A stretch of DNA of 64,000 nt. It comes from Plantago major (Eukaryota; Streptophyta; Magnoliopsida; Lamiales; Plantaginaceae). Of this stretch, positions 24,052 through 36,880 are shown in pieces; the stretch's first letter is position 1; every line of letters starts with the position of its first letter. Where the stretch lies: NCBI GenBank assembly GCA_026545765.1, contig CM048843.1, positions 18,629,200-18,693,199 of the forward strand, read 5' to 3'. A program made the translations under genes and the position numbers. The notes beneath the pieces were generated by a model. It was not told where the DNA came from. It ran no database searches and worked only from the letters and a program-made list of their open reading frames with translations.

Positions 24052-27000
24052 ATGGGAGATCCTACTTATGAATGTGGATATTGTGGTGCTCTTATGTGGT
24101 TCGATGAGAGGATAAAGAGCAGTGCTAAGTACCATCCTGAATTTGGTTTGTGTTGTAGTCGGGGTAAAATACAACTACCTCATTTAAAGCAGCCTCCACG
24201 TCTCCTACTTGACCTCTTGCAAAATAGGCAAAAATATTCACGCAATTACATCGAGCATATATGTGCATATAACATGATGTATGCGTTCACATCTATGGGT
24301 GGGATTCAAGATAATTCTGTCAACAAAGGACGTAGTCCTTATTCATATCGACTTGGCGGACAGAACTATCACCGTATTGGAAGAATATTTAAATGAATGG
24401 ATATGATATTATATTGGAAGAGAGGAATGGAACGTTAAGGCCAATATCTGAGTTGCACCCGACATACCTCCCGATGCAATATCCCCTTCTATTCCCGTAT
24501 GGGGAGGATGGATACCACACAAAAATACGTCATTCTAACAAGTCAAAAGGAGTTAGAAACAAACTCACAATAAAGGAGTTCCTATCATATAGGATATTTG
24601 ATCGTGAGGGTGAGGCTCGCACTATCCTTTCAAGCAGAAAGTTATTCCAACAGTTTTTGGTGGATGGATACATGATGATGGAAGCACATCGCCTTGCTTT
24701 TATAATGAGAAATCAGCTGTTGTTGAGATATGATAACTACAGGACCCTTGATGATGCCATTAGGAGAGGGGAATGTTGATACGGACATGTGTCCAATCCG
24801 TTAAGGGCGCCATAGAGCGTGTCCTAGAGCGCATCAAGGCTGAGATAGCCAATCCGGTACTAGTCCGATCTTCAAATAGTTCGACCTAAGGGAAACCATT
24901 CCAGGTCAACTAGTACTTACAAGTCAACACACCTTCTCAGCTAAGTCCGATGAAGCTAGGTGTATGACTTCCGACCCTGACAAAAGGTCGCATGGTCCTA
25001 CCAAACACCACAAACTGCCAGTCCTAGGATGCCAAACGGACCGGACGAGATAATCTCGGACGCCACCATCGCAATAAGACCAAACGTACATAACAGAACC
25101 ACTGAGATGCTTCCGTGGAACTCTAGGCTCGGACGCCGTGAGTTACCTAAGGATAGATCAACCAACCAGACGGATCTGTCCGAAGGACTTACATGGACCC
25201 AACGAGCAGAACAGTACTCTCAGAGGGAAAGGCCCAAGCTACCCTCCCTGGCCCAGTAATTAGTACTGGATTACTGTTCACTATTGGGCCATGGGCCAAA
25301 GGTAGCATTGGTGTCCAAATCTGAAGCATACACTTGGCATCATCTTGTGAGTCGCCTCATAAGCATATGATAACTATAAATATAGCCCAAAGTCCAAGAC
25401 CTTAAGGTATGTCACAATCATAAGCAATAATCACTAAGTCTTATTGATACCATAACCTTCCTCATAACTATTACATTGAGAGCTACCCGCTCTCTCTTGA
25501 GTAAAGTCTCTTACCGGATGCCATCCCTTTCTAACCCCCCCCCCCCCCCCCCACTTAGTCCTTTCAGGTACTCTGGCACGGACAGATACTGCTTCGGACT
25601 TCAAGTAGGAGGCGGTTCCTAGACTAGGTTGCTTATAATAGTTTAGTTAGTTAGTGTTCGAGGATTCACCCCTCAACAGGGAGCTTGATGCTGGAGATCC
25701 AGCCGGAAATGTTGGAAAGCGATTTGCACTGCCATCGTCTTTTGTTGGAGGACCAAGGTACGTGGTGAATAACTTTCAGGACACCATGGCTATTTGCAAG
25801 AGTATAGGATATCCTGAATTGTTCATCACTTTCACGTGTAATCCAAAATGGCCAGAGATTACGAGTTTTGTGGAGTCTAATGGTTTACGTCCCGAGGATA
25901 GGCTAGATGTCCTAAGTCGTGTTTTCAAAATAAAGTTGAATCAACTGATAAAGGACTTGAAGACAGAGAATGTATTCGGCAAGGCTATAGGAGGTGTTTA
26001 TCATATTCAATTTTAACTCAATTAATTGAACATGTGATTATTATATTCCAACTTATACTAATTGAACATTTAATTTTTTGGTATGCAGTTGTGTATGCAA
26101 TTGAGTTTCAGAAACGTGGTCTGACACATGCTCACATCCTACTATGGATCGACCGTCAAGATAGGAACATGTCCGTCAATGATATTGACGAGGTCATCAG
26201 TGCTGAAATACCGGATAAGGAACTAAACCCGGAGTTGTACAATGCTGTGTCCGACTACATGGTTCATGGTCCATGCGGACCTCTTAACATGACTTCTCCT
26301 TGCATGCATGATGGAAAAAATGCTCAAAGGAAGTTTCCAAAGCCATTCAACGAACGCACATCATTTGATGGAAATGGATACCCAATGTATAGGAGGTGTG
26401 ACACAGGTTTCACCATTTATAAGAACGGTGATGTAATTGACAACCGGTACGTAATCAACAATTGAAATGTTATTTGTTAGTTAAATAAACACTTATCTGC
26501 TCATGATGTACTTATGTTAGTTTTTTTTGTCTTTTATTGAAGGTACATTGTTATGTATAATCCTTATCTGCTCATGAAGTACCAAGCTCATATCAATGTT
26601 GAATGGTGCAACAAAACCAATTATATCAAGTATTTGTTTAAGTACGTGAATAAAAGTGTTGACCGCATAGGGGCCAAGATAACAATTGATAATGAGGTGA
26701 AGGATTATGTGGATTGTCGATACATTTCAGCATGTGAGGCCGTATGGCGTATTATAGAATACGATATTCATTATAGGGATCCTACTGTTGATCAGAGACT
26801 ACCATTTCACATGGAGGGTGAACAATCGGTGGTATTCAAGGATGACAATTACATTTATGACCTATTAGAGAAGCTTACTGTTGCAGAGACTAAGTTCGTA
26901 ATGTGGATGGAGTACAATAAACACCACCTAGAGGCACACAAGTATTTCCCTACGCATTATGTTTGGAATGCTAAGGATAAAGTTTGGAGACCTAGGAAGG

Positions 27001-27089
27001 TTTTCAACAACAAGGTTGGTAGGATTACATCATGTTCCTCCCAAGACAGGTCCCATATATTACCTCAGGATAATGTTGAATCACATTAG
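24052..27089 (+). pseudogene. Helitron RepHel, N-terminal and Rep (HUH nuclease) half
   Basis: The gene starts MGDPTYECGYCGALMWF with the usual zinc-finger-like cysteines. It continues with LPMQYPLLFPYGEDGY (24393-24779), the typical Helitron N-terminal block. It is then cut by the solo LTR. It resumes with YPELFITFTCNPKWPEI (about 25818), then EFQKRGLTHAHILLW with the HUH residues H-A-H at 26127-26135, and TNYIKYLFKYVNK with the catalytic tyrosine pair YLFKY at about 26631. Introns are visible: one with acceptor GGTATGCAG at about 26087, and one from GGTACGTAAT at about 26445 to the TTGAAG acceptor at about 26543, after which YIVMYNPYLLMKYQ continues. The Rep nicks and joins single strands in rolling-circle transposition. 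The gene is a pseudogene because of the inserted LTR and frame breaks near 27080. Confidence 0.85.
24774..25678 (+). repeat. Solo LTR related to the Tat Gypsy, inside the Helitron replicase
   Basis: TGTTGATACGG...CCCCTCAACA is the reverse orientation of the LTRs at 1356-2285 and 14556-15160, at about 905 bases. It is flanked by GGGAA (24769-24773) and GGGAG (25679-25683), a 5-bp target duplication with one change. There is no internal region, so it is a solo LTR left by LTR-LTR recombination. It carries a C18 run at 25535-25552. It is clearly more diverged from both Tat LTRs than they are from each other. Confidence 0.9.
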
Positions 27090-27410
27090 GGGCGCCACCT
27101 TCTATGAGGATTTGAGAACAGTAGATGGAGTTGTATACCCAACTTTTCGTGATGCGTACTTTGCGATGGGTTTACTCGATGACGATAATGAGTATATTGG
27201 TTCCATAAAGGAAGCCAGTTTCTGGAGCTCGGGGCGTTACCTGAGGCATTTGTTCTCTATTCTACTCTGCGCACAACATGTTCAGCTCATACATGTATGG
27301 AATACTACATGGGAGTATTTATCAGATGGCATCCTGTACATGCTACGTAAGAAGATGGATAAACCTGGTTTGCTATTAATAATTATTGACGTTTTTCTTT
27401 TATATTATAA

Positions 27411-29249
27411 ATGGTTGTTTTTTTCATTAATTTTTACTTCAAATTTTTAATCCCATTTGAAATATATCTGGAGATCACTGAAGACCAATTGAAGAACTTC
27501 ACTCTCGCACAAATAAAAGAGTTTCTTCGTCGCAATGGAACTAGCCTCAGCCAGTTTGAAGGTATGCATGTGCCTGATAATGTAGCGATACATAATGGTC
27601 AGAATAGTCTAATCGCAGAGGAATTAGATTACGATGTGGTTCAGATGATGGAAGAGCACAATCGTTTGTACCCATGTCTGACAGATGAACAGAGGAGTGT
27701 ATATAATATTATTATGGATGCAGTATCATCGGGTAATGGAGGGTTATTCTTTCTGTATGGGTATGGTGGAACTGGAAAGACATTCTTATGGAGAACAGTA
27801 TGCTCGGCGTTACGTGGGAGACGTGATATCGTCCTGCCCGTAGCTTCCAGCGGTATTGCTTCGTGTCTTCTTCCTAGAGTACGTACCGCTCATTCCAGGT
27901 TTAGCATACCCCTACAGGTTGATGAGACATCCATGTGCAGTAGACTAACTTCTGGGAGTGATCTTGCTGGTTTATGTATGAATACTAAGTTGATCATTTG
28001 GGATGAGGCTCCAATGACCAATCGGTTTTGCTTTGAAGCGCTTGACCGCAACCTTCGAGATGTTATGAGAGGACCTAATGGTCAGGTGTCAGATAACCTT
28101 TTTGGTGGATTAGTTGTTCTCTTTGGGGGGGGGGGGGGGGACTTTAGACAAATTTTACCAGTTGTACCCAAAGGCAGTAGGCAGGATATAGTTCACGCAA
28201 CCCTATGCCCATCGAAAAAACTGTGGAGTTAATGTCGTGTTTTGAAGTTAACCAAGAACATGTGCCTTCAGGTATGAGCACTTATGTAATTATTACGCAC
28301 ATTTACTCAATTTCTAAAAAGATAAAAAATTATATTGACCAAACACATTATTTAATAATTTTATATTTTGACAAGGCTGGCAGCTCACCTACCGAGGTTG
28401 ACAGTATAAGGGAATCTGTTGAATGGTTGCTACGCATTGGAGATGGGCAAGTAGGCGCGACAAATGATGGCGAGGTTAGTTTCAAGTTTCCTGAAGATAT
28501 CCTTATTCGTGATGCACCAGATCCGATTGTTGCCATGGTCAGTAGCACATATCCTTCACTCATGGACCATGTTGGTGATGGTCTATATTTCCAGGACAGG
28601 GCGAATCTTGCACCGACGAATGAGATAGTCCATGAGATTAATGACTACATCATGTCACTATTACCTGGAGATTCGGTCGAGTTCATGATTAGTGACAACA
28701 TATGTCTTGATGAGGATGACATCATCAATAGAGAAGATGTATATTCAGTCAAATTCCTTAATACTATTAAGGCATCAAGTATACCAAATCATCTTATTCG
28801 ACTCAAAGTTTGGTTGTCCAATAATGCTTTTGAGGAACATCGACCAGTCTGCCGAACTCTGTAATGGCACAAGATTGATTCTGGCTGCAATCGAGAAGCA
28901 TGTCATAGAGGCGAAGATGATAGCTGGAAAGAATGTGGGACAGAATGAACTTATACCTCAAATGGTGTTGACACCTTCAGATGTTACGAAATTTTTAATT
29001 AGATTCCAGCGTAGGCAGTTCCTTATATCAGTTTGCTATGCCATGACAATCAACAAGAGTCGGGGCCAGTCCTTAGCACATGTTGGTCTGTATCTTCCAA
29101 CACCCGTATTCAGTCATGGTCAGTTGTATGTTGCATTCTCAAGAGTAACTAGCAGAAAAGGACTCAAAGTTTTAATCCTGGATGAAGAAGGACACCCCAC
29201 AGACACAAGGATCAATGTTGTTTACAAAGAAGTTTTTAGTAATCTTTAA
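27411..29249 (+). pseudogene. Helitron RepHel, PIF1-like helicase half
   Basis: The Walker A motif GYGGTGKTFLW is at about 27760-27790, Walker B LIIWDEAPM follows, and a motif like DFRQILPVVPKG is at about 28140. C-terminal motifs are [19 protein letters not shown] and [15 protein letters not shown], ending LDEEGHP. An intron-like stretch runs from TTCAGGTATGAG (about 28270) to an acceptor near 28372. The helicase unwinds the donor strand during rolling-circle transfer. A G16 run (28125-28140) sits exactly in the VFGGDFRQ motif and adds glycines there. The coding sequence crosses frames near 28200 and 28860, so the gene is broken. Confidence 0.85.
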
Positions 29250-29616
29250 GGTATGTGCATATCATTATAATGGATTCAATATAAATTTCCTCTATTATTT
29301 TCTAATGACAACTTACGTGTGTATTGTGCTTTACTTTGCAGGTGAAGAAGATGTATTTGGAGGTTGAAAATTAAATCTTTTAGTACTTTCATTGTATAAT
29401 ATGTATTTAACTATTACTTTAACTACATTGCACGGTTTGACAATTGTCAATTAATTATCCTTTCCCTTTCATTTTCTTCATGAATATACTAAGATATACT
29501 AAGAGGTTGAAAGTATAATCCTTTGTACTTTAATTTAAAAATACATGCTTGACTAATTGGATTTCTTAATTTATTTAAACTGTCATTCTTCAATTGTTTA
29601 TTAAAGAAACCTAACA

Positions 29617-29644
29617 CCGTGGCATCGCCATGGGTTAGTACTAG
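29617..29644 (+). other. Helitron 3' hairpin and CTAG terminus
   Basis: The stem CCGTGGC/GCCATGG (one G-T pair) with loop ATC is followed by GTTAGTA and CTAG. This is the family's termination signal. The next base is T, as the A/T target rule requires. Confidence 0.88.
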
Positions 29645-29646
29645 TA

Positions 29647-29695
<49 letters not shown>

Positions 29696-29697
29696 GT
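29645..29697. repeat. (TG)n(TA)n tract at the left border of the viral copy
   Basis: TGTGTGTGTG is followed by TA repeats to about 29692. The viral sequence begins right after. A second TA tract lies at the other border (37141-37164). Confidence 0.9.
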
Positions 29698-29899
29698 ATT
29701 ACAATCAGTATGTATACCCGGGGAGAGTATTAGTTACAAATGGTATCAGAGCCATAAAGTCCCCGGGGAGAGTATTAGTTAATTAAACAAACTTGATTTT
29801 ATAGTAAGTTTTAATTCTGGTAGACACGCATTTAATTCCTTGGATAGGTGTGTAAGACGATGTCTGAATTAGCTTTTACGAAATCAAGCCAGTAAGATT

Positions 29900-30540
29900 A
29901 ATGAATAAGCTTTTTGGGAACAATATGGCTTCTGCCTCATCATCTGTACCAGATACTAATGAAAATGTAGTATCTACTATTGAAAATACTTGGGAAGATA
30001 AAGATTTGTTCAATTGGAAACCACCAAACGTAGATAAAAGTACAATATATAAACAAAGCATATTAGACTTGGATCGACTTATATTATAAAGATAGAAGAA
30101 CAAGTTCTTCCTTTAGTAAGTGATCAACAAACTTTACATTTATTCACTAAAAAGTCAATTAGAAAGCATATAGCCAGTGGATACAAATTCTTACATATAG
30201 GTCTTGTACAAATTGCTATTAAACCTTTAACAAGAGAAGGATTAGATACTAGCATTTTGTTGCACTTAGAGATGCTAGACATTTTGATTTTCAAGATTCC
30301 TTTAGGATTAATTGAAACAAGTCTTTGTAATGGACCAATTTATTTCAATTGTTATCCAAATTTTACCATATCCCAATCGACCCACATATTTTAGACATTC
30401 TTACTTTAAATGTAAAACTCATAATTACAAAATGAAGCATGGTTCTCATATATATGAAATATTTTATAGAATACATTACAAAGTTATGAATACGGGTTAA
30501 ATGTCAAGGCGTTACATTATGAAAAACCTTCGACAAACTA
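29900..30540 (+). pseudogene. Fossil caulimovirid movement protein region
   Basis: The plus strand around 30180-30360 reads GYKFLHIGLVQIAIKPLTRE and then GPIYFNCYPNFT. These words match the caulimovirid cell-to-cell movement protein (30K superfamily), which opens plasmodesmata. The region lies first in the genome, as expected. It is broken. Confidence 0.8.
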
Positions 30541-31689
30541 TCTTTTGGGAAATTAATAAGTCAAAGTCTAATCTTATAATCCCTAAGACTATAGAATGGA
30601 AAAATGTTAATCTTCACGAAACTTGGTTGCTTCTACGGAACAATACCAAGATCCCAACCAATAGAAAATCTTGAAATAGAAAATATAGTAGACCACCCGG
30701 ATGGAGGGGTTAGTATAAGATTTAATGACAAGGTTCTATGTCATTCAGAGATTATAGCTCACAAAGAAATAGTGAAAATTTATCTCGGAGTAATTCCCAT
30801 AGAAATTCTTTTAGTATTTTTGAAAGAGATAGACATAATTTTCAAGGAGTTAGAACACATAAAAATGTTGCCCAACCAGGTTTATACTTCACAAGGTTTT
30901 AGTGATAACACAAATGATTTAGAACAACAAGAAGAGGATAAACCAAGTTCACCAAATCTTTCAAGCATATACGTTTTGACAAAAGAATTTTGTATAGATA
31001 AAAGTTTGATAAAAAAGATTTTATGAGTGACGAAAACAAACAAGAAAGAAAATGGTTCATGGAAACATTCTCCGAAAAACAAAGGAGTATCATAAGAAAG
31101 CAGTTGGTATGAATTTATGGTTACTACACAAAATCATATACCATTTTTACTTATTTTTTCAAAAGTATGATAAACTTTCGGTTTTAACCAAAACAAAATC
31201 TTATTTTACAAAGAAAGATGGCTCAAGTGTCTCGCATGAATTTCCACCTTTAGAGCCTGTAAGAACAAAGGTTTTAGCAGATGTCATAGATTGTACACCA
31301 GTCCTTACTGACAACAAAGAAGATGAGTCAGGAATGAAACAAAGGAATTACACTAATATAAGTTTACATTGTCTAAGAAAACAATTAGAAAGAATAGAAG
31401 ATAGTATAGAAAAAAAAATTAGGTAGCCAATCCCGATGAGACAAATTTAGCATCCTCAAGTAAAGAACATACCTCACCGGATAAGCAGATACACAGATTT
31501 CCTTTTAAAATCAATGAGTATAAACCTAAGTTAACTGAAACAGAGACTCTTCAGAAAATAAATTCTAAGTTAGGAGATTTGAATTTAGAAAATTAAATAC
31601 TTTAAAAAATCGTTAGAAAATGTCCATTCGGTGATGAGTCCAAGATAGTAATCATATTTTTCTGTAGAACACAAAAATTTCTATCCTAG

Positions 31690-32650
31690 ACCCACTCCCC
31701 CAGACATCCAATTAGAAGAAGCACATACTCAAAGGACTTTTAATGGGTCAACAGTTTACGAGTGGAATATAGATGGGTTAGCAGAGTATCAGATTATAAA
31801 AACTTGTCAAGAAATGGTAGTCATATCAAACATATATGGAAATAGAATGGATCAAGTTGATTTTGCAAAACTTTATTTTTAGGTTTTATTGGACAATTAA
31901 AAGGATGGTGGGATAACTCTCTTACACCATTAGAACAAAATGTAATACTAGACAGTATTAAACAAGATGACAATGGAATACCAATTCTAGATAATAATGA
32001 TAGACAAATTTCTGTAGCAGTTACTTCCCTCGTTTACACAATTTTACTTCATTTTGTTGGTGATCCTAATTGGTATAGTGAAAGAAATACTGAGATTTTA
32101 CAAAATCTAAAATGTAGAAAGCTTGAGATTTCAAATGGTACAAAGATGTTTTCCTTACAAAAATTTATGAAAGGGATGATCCGAATAATTATTATTGGAA
32201 AGAAAAATTTATTTCGGGATTACCAAAGTTATTTGCGTAAAAGGTAAGAGAAAAGATTAAAACATCAATGGAAATATAGAAACAATGCCTTACGGAGAAA
32301 TTATAAATCAAATAAATCATTTGGATTACAAATTTGTAATGATTTAAAATTAAAATCCCGATTAAAGAAACAAAATATGGTAAGTAGAAAGGAATTGGGA
32401 AAGTCGATGCGAGCGGTTTGGTTTTGATAAAATCAAACCCCAATTCATAGCCATGATGAAAGACTTACAAAAGAAAATATTCTAACAAAAGGTCAATAAG
32501 CAAGATTACAAACCAAATAATAAAAAAAATTTTATAAGAAAAAGAAAGATTTTTAAAAAGAAAGAGTCCTCTAGACAAAATAATATGTCACAAGTGTAAG
32601 ACACACGGACATTATGCCAACACTTGCAAGGTAAGGCAAAAGATACAAGA
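31690..32650 (+). pseudogene. Fossil caulimovirid coat protein region with zinc knuckle
   Basis: Recognisable words are GQLKGWWDNSLTP and AVTSLVYTILLHFVGDP, typical of pararetroviral Gag-like coat proteins. A Lys-rich stretch follows, then a CCHC knuckle, CHKCKTHGHYANTC, at about 32589-32630. The coat protein packages the DNA genome. Spacer sequence from 30540 to 31690 reads only in short pieces. The region is broken. Confidence 0.75.
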
Positions 32651-33239
32651 ATTAATTTGACGAACAATTAAAAAATCAGCTTTTAAATATAATTTCTGAA
32701 ATAAGTTCTGATGAAGAAATAGGAACAGATAAAGAAGATTATCAATTTAATCAGATTCAATCAGATAATGATGAAACTTCTGATTATTCAGAAGAAGAAG
32801 ATTCGTGTTACTGTCTCCCTGACCAAATGGGAAAAAGTGTTTGCAATTGTAGTAAGAAACTTCTAGTAATCACAAAACAAAATCAATATGAGTTAATATT
32901 TGAAATGATTGATCAGGTCAAAGACCCTCAACAAAAAGATAATTATCTAAAGAAATTAAAAGATATGATTTTAGAAAAAGGACAAGAAACTTCTACCTCA
33001 AATAAACAAAAGCAGATTTCAAAGATGTAATAAAACATTCAATTCCACAAAACAAACAACATCTCTGTTAATGATATTCAACGAGAGATTAAGGAAGTAA
33101 AAACAGAAATACGACAATTAAGGCAAGAAAATGAAGAAATAAAACAAGATATTTTAATTTTAAAACTAAAAGATGAATTAAAAGAAGAAAGCATTACCAA
33201 CGAAGTTGATGATGTAGAAAATAAGAATAATGGAGAATC

Positions 33240-35200
33240 ATTCATAAATGCTCTATCACAAATTATCTACCAGAGATGGTATGTCAAAATTAAAATTGTT
33301 ATAGGGACATTTACCCTAGAAACAATAGCCTTAATGGACGATTAGTGCGGACATGAATTGCATACAAGAAGGGTAATCTGACAAAATATTTTGAAAAACA
33401 AAGAAAGGTTATCAAGCTGCAGATGCAACAAACCTAAAAATAAATTACAAACTTTCAAATGCACACATTTGCAATGATGGAATTTGTTTAGAGCAAGTTT
33501 TGTTTTAATAAAAACTTGAACACAAAAGTCATTTTAGGAAACCCATTCTTACAAATGTTATTTCCTTACACGTAGATAACCAAGGTGTAGGAACTACGGT
33601 CCTAGGAAAGAAAATACTTTTCCAATTCCAATATCCGGTAACAACCAGAGATGTAAATCTTTTACAAGAAAGCTGAATTTTTCAAAAATAAAAATAAAGA
33701 AAAACAAATTATGTATCTAAAAGAAGAACTCACCATAAAAGAATTGAAGAAAAATTAAAAGCCAGTTCTTGAAAGAACAAATTTTACTTTATCAAAAGAA
33801 AATAGAAAAAGAAATTTGTTCAGAGTTTCCCACAGCTTTTTGGGAAAGAAAAAAGCATATTGTAACTTTACCCTATGAAAATGATTTTGAAGAAAATAAA
33901 ATTCCTACTAGAGCAAGGCCTATACAAATGAACCAGGAATTATTAGAATACTGTAAGAAAGAAATTTCAGAATTACTAAAAATGAAGATTATTAGGCCTA
34001 GCAAATCACCATGGTCATGTTCTGCATTTTATGTACAAAAGAATGCTGAACTTGAACGAGAACTCCTAGATTAGTTATAAATTACAAACCATTAAACAAA
34101 GTTCTCAAATGGATTAGATATCCGATTCCAAATAAAAGTGATTTACTCAAGAGACTTTATAATGCTAAGGTATTTTCAAAATTTGACATGAAGTCAGGAT
34201 TCTGGCAAATACAAATTTCAGAAAAAGATAAGTACAAAACAGCATTTACAGTTCCATTTGGACAATTTGAATGGAATATTATGCCTTTTGGATTAAAAAA
34301 TGCTCCATCAGAATTTCAAAAAGTTATGAATGATATATTCACTCCTTACACTACTTTTACAATTGTTTACATAGATGATGTTTTAGTATATAGCCAGGAC
34401 ATAGAACAACATTGGAAACATCTAAATATTTTCTTAAAAGTCATAAAAGAAAATGGTTTGGTTGTTTCTTGAGGAAAGATAAAATTGTTCCAAGTAAGTA
34501 TAAGGTTTCTAGGACATCAGATTCATGAAAGTACGATCATACCCATCCAATGGTCCTTAGAATTTGGAGATAAGTTCCCAGATGAAATTAGAGATAAAAC
34601 CCAATTACAAAGGTTCCTTGGAGCTTTGAATTATGTAGGGGATTTTTACCCTAATTTAAGACAAGTTTGCAAACCCTTATTTGAAAGACTGAAAAAGAAC
34701 CCGCCAATTTGGTCAAACAAACATACTGAGATAGTTAGAGAAATAAAAACAAAAGTCAAAACTCTTCCCTGTTTAACCATTTGCCACCCTAATACTCTTA
34801 AGATTGTGCAAACAGATGCATCAGAATTAGGGTATGGAGGTATTCTTAAACAAATTATTGATAATAAAGAGACAATTATTAGATATCATTCGGGTACTTG
34901 GAGATCAGGAGCACAACAAAATTATTCAACTATTAAGAAAGAGATACTCTCAATAGTCTTATGCATTAACAAATTTCAAGATGATTTATTAAACCAAAAT
35001 TTTTTACTTAAAATTGATCAGAAAGAAGAAAAGAAGTTTTGACAAAAGATGTACAAAATTTGGCATCAAAACAAATATTTGCTAGATGGCAAGCTATCTT
35101 ATCCATTTTTGATTTTGATATAGAATTCATAAAAGGAACTGACAATTGTATTCCAGATTATTTGACAAGAGAATTTCTCCAGGGATGGAAGAAAGAAGGT
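33240..35200 (+). pseudogene. Fossil caulimovirid protease, RT and RNase H region
   Basis: A short protease remnant lies near 33290-33380. RT motifs follow: TRARPIQMNQELLEYCKKEI, FSKFDMKSGFWQIQI, FGLKNAPSEFQKVMN and the catalytic IVYIDDVLVYS (about 34350-34390). After FLGALNYVGDFYP comes RNase H, with IVQTDASELGYGG and NYSTIKKEILSIV. The order and the RT words match Caulimoviridae. Ty3/Gypsy is excluded by the absence of integrase and LTRs. The region is broken. Confidence 0.85.
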
Positions 35201-36880
35201 TAGTACCATTGGCAGCAGCGAGCACAAGTTCTGGGAAAAGACCAATGGTAAATTTAGCACAATATGCACAGAGTAAGCCTGAACAAACTTTGTCACCAAA
35301 ACCATTACAAAATATTCCACAAACAAGGCAACAGACATCTCTGCAGATTGCCAACAAATTTCAACCTCTTAGCAAAATAGCATTAACACCATATCCTAAG
35401 CCTGAACAATTTCCACCACTACATTCAAAATTAGCCACATTACCTACCTACAAACAAACTTTGACACAAACTAAGTCCCAACAAACTTTGACACAAACCA
35501 AGTCCCAAATTTCAAATAGAGATGACCAAATGATTGTCCCTATTTAAGCACAGGACACTTTCACAAAGAATGTGTCATTGAAGATGACTGGTTTCCAGAA
35601 AATTTTCCAAAACAATTAGATAATGATAATGCCTCACAATTTGCAGAACAAGGTGCTAACATTTCACAATTTATCTTAGACGACAAATTTTGCAGGATCT
35701 ATGAAAATCATCAGAAACCACAACAATATTATGAGGACATCTTAGTCCAAACAAATTCTCTTCATATTCAAAACAAAGTTCCAAAAAACCATCCAGATAC
35801 CTCATCAGCCATTGGTTATCGAAAAATTTTCATCAACAAAGTTATTAGTTTAGCCGATTGGGGAAACCCTTATACTCTGAGAGAGATAAGACCCCATCTT
35901 ATTTGTAATTATTTTGATTACATACAAGCTTGGACAAAATTCCTCTACAAACAAAATGTAGTCAACTCCATGTCATATTTCTTTTTAATGGGAAAAACTC
36001 TACCACCTCCAGAAGAACTTCCTAACTGGTTTCTTGCATGGTGGCATGATTTTGGACCATTACCAGAAATGTTCCCCCACAAAGTTCAAAAATCATTTGA
36101 GTACTTTTCGGATAGGTACAAAAAACAAAGTTGTTCTCACAAATACCCCCTGATGATCAAATTTTACAAAGAATTCAATTTAACTTGGATTTTGAGAATC
36201 CTACAAAATGTTTGGTATGATGAAAATACCAATTTATATTGGTTAACAAAAGAAGCAGAAGTCAAATGGTGGAACAAAATGGACACCATTTCATCGAACC
36301 GGACAAAGATATCGGAATGGTTCAAACTTCATCCAAAGTTTAGCAAGCAAATTGTCTCCCCAGAAAAGGTTCAACAAAATGAAGAATTCATGATGATGAA
36401 AAATACCATTCAAACAAGATTAGCACAAGCAAGCTCATTGGATGAGATGAAAGCAATTCTACAAACTGCAAGTGAAGATGAAGAATCAAGTTCCTCAGTC
36501 AATTTTGAACAAGACAATGAAGATGATTGTTATGGGATTTTTACTCCCATACAAAGAGGTAAAAACAAGAGAAAGTGACAAGATGGATTCCCGACAAACT
36601 GCTCAAAGAAAAGAAAGATAAAGTGAAAGGCAAAATCCCGACAGACTGTTCCCGACATATTGTTCAATCAAAGAAAAATCAGCACAAAGCAAGATTCCCG
36701 ACAAACTGCAATCAACTTTTACCAAAGAGTCATCCGGATGTGAATTCAACAATTTCAAATCCGCACAGTAGGAAGAGACTCTCCCTATATTATGGCAACA
36801 ATCAGCAACAAACAAGGCAGAAGAAAAAACGCGAAGAACAAAAGAAATCCCAGAGCAAAAATGTATTCAGATAGTTTTTT
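35200..36880 (+). pseudogene. Fossil florendovirus-type ORF2 region
   Basis: After the RNase H, a Gln/Thr/Pro-rich stretch with a repeated QTLTQTKSQ word leads into a longer frame. The frame contains WFLAWWHDFGPLPEMFP, YPLMIKFYKEFNLTWIL and an acidic Glu/Ser tail (up to 36578). Florendoviruses are known to carry a second ORF of unknown function here. No catalytic motif is visible. The 3' part (36580-36720) repeats the word CCCGACA several times. The region is broken. Confidence 0.6.

Larger units (their letters stand above)
21853..29644 (+). mobile_element. Helitron, autonomous type but broken
   Basis: The 3' end is diagnostic. A 7-bp stem with a 3-base loop (CCGTGGC ATC GCCATGG, 29617-29633) is followed about 10 bases later by CTAG (29641-29644) and then T, as expected for A/T-target insertion. 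The 5' end merges into the (TA)n tract, and its canonical TC cannot be fixed. The first bases (AAAAGTGGTGACCTATCTAAATAG) are typical of plant Helitron 5' ends. The element carries a RepHel gene (24052-29249). It is interrupted by a solo LTR and contains a truncated Stowaway. The frame also breaks in several other places, so it is not expected to move by itself. Confidence 0.88.
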
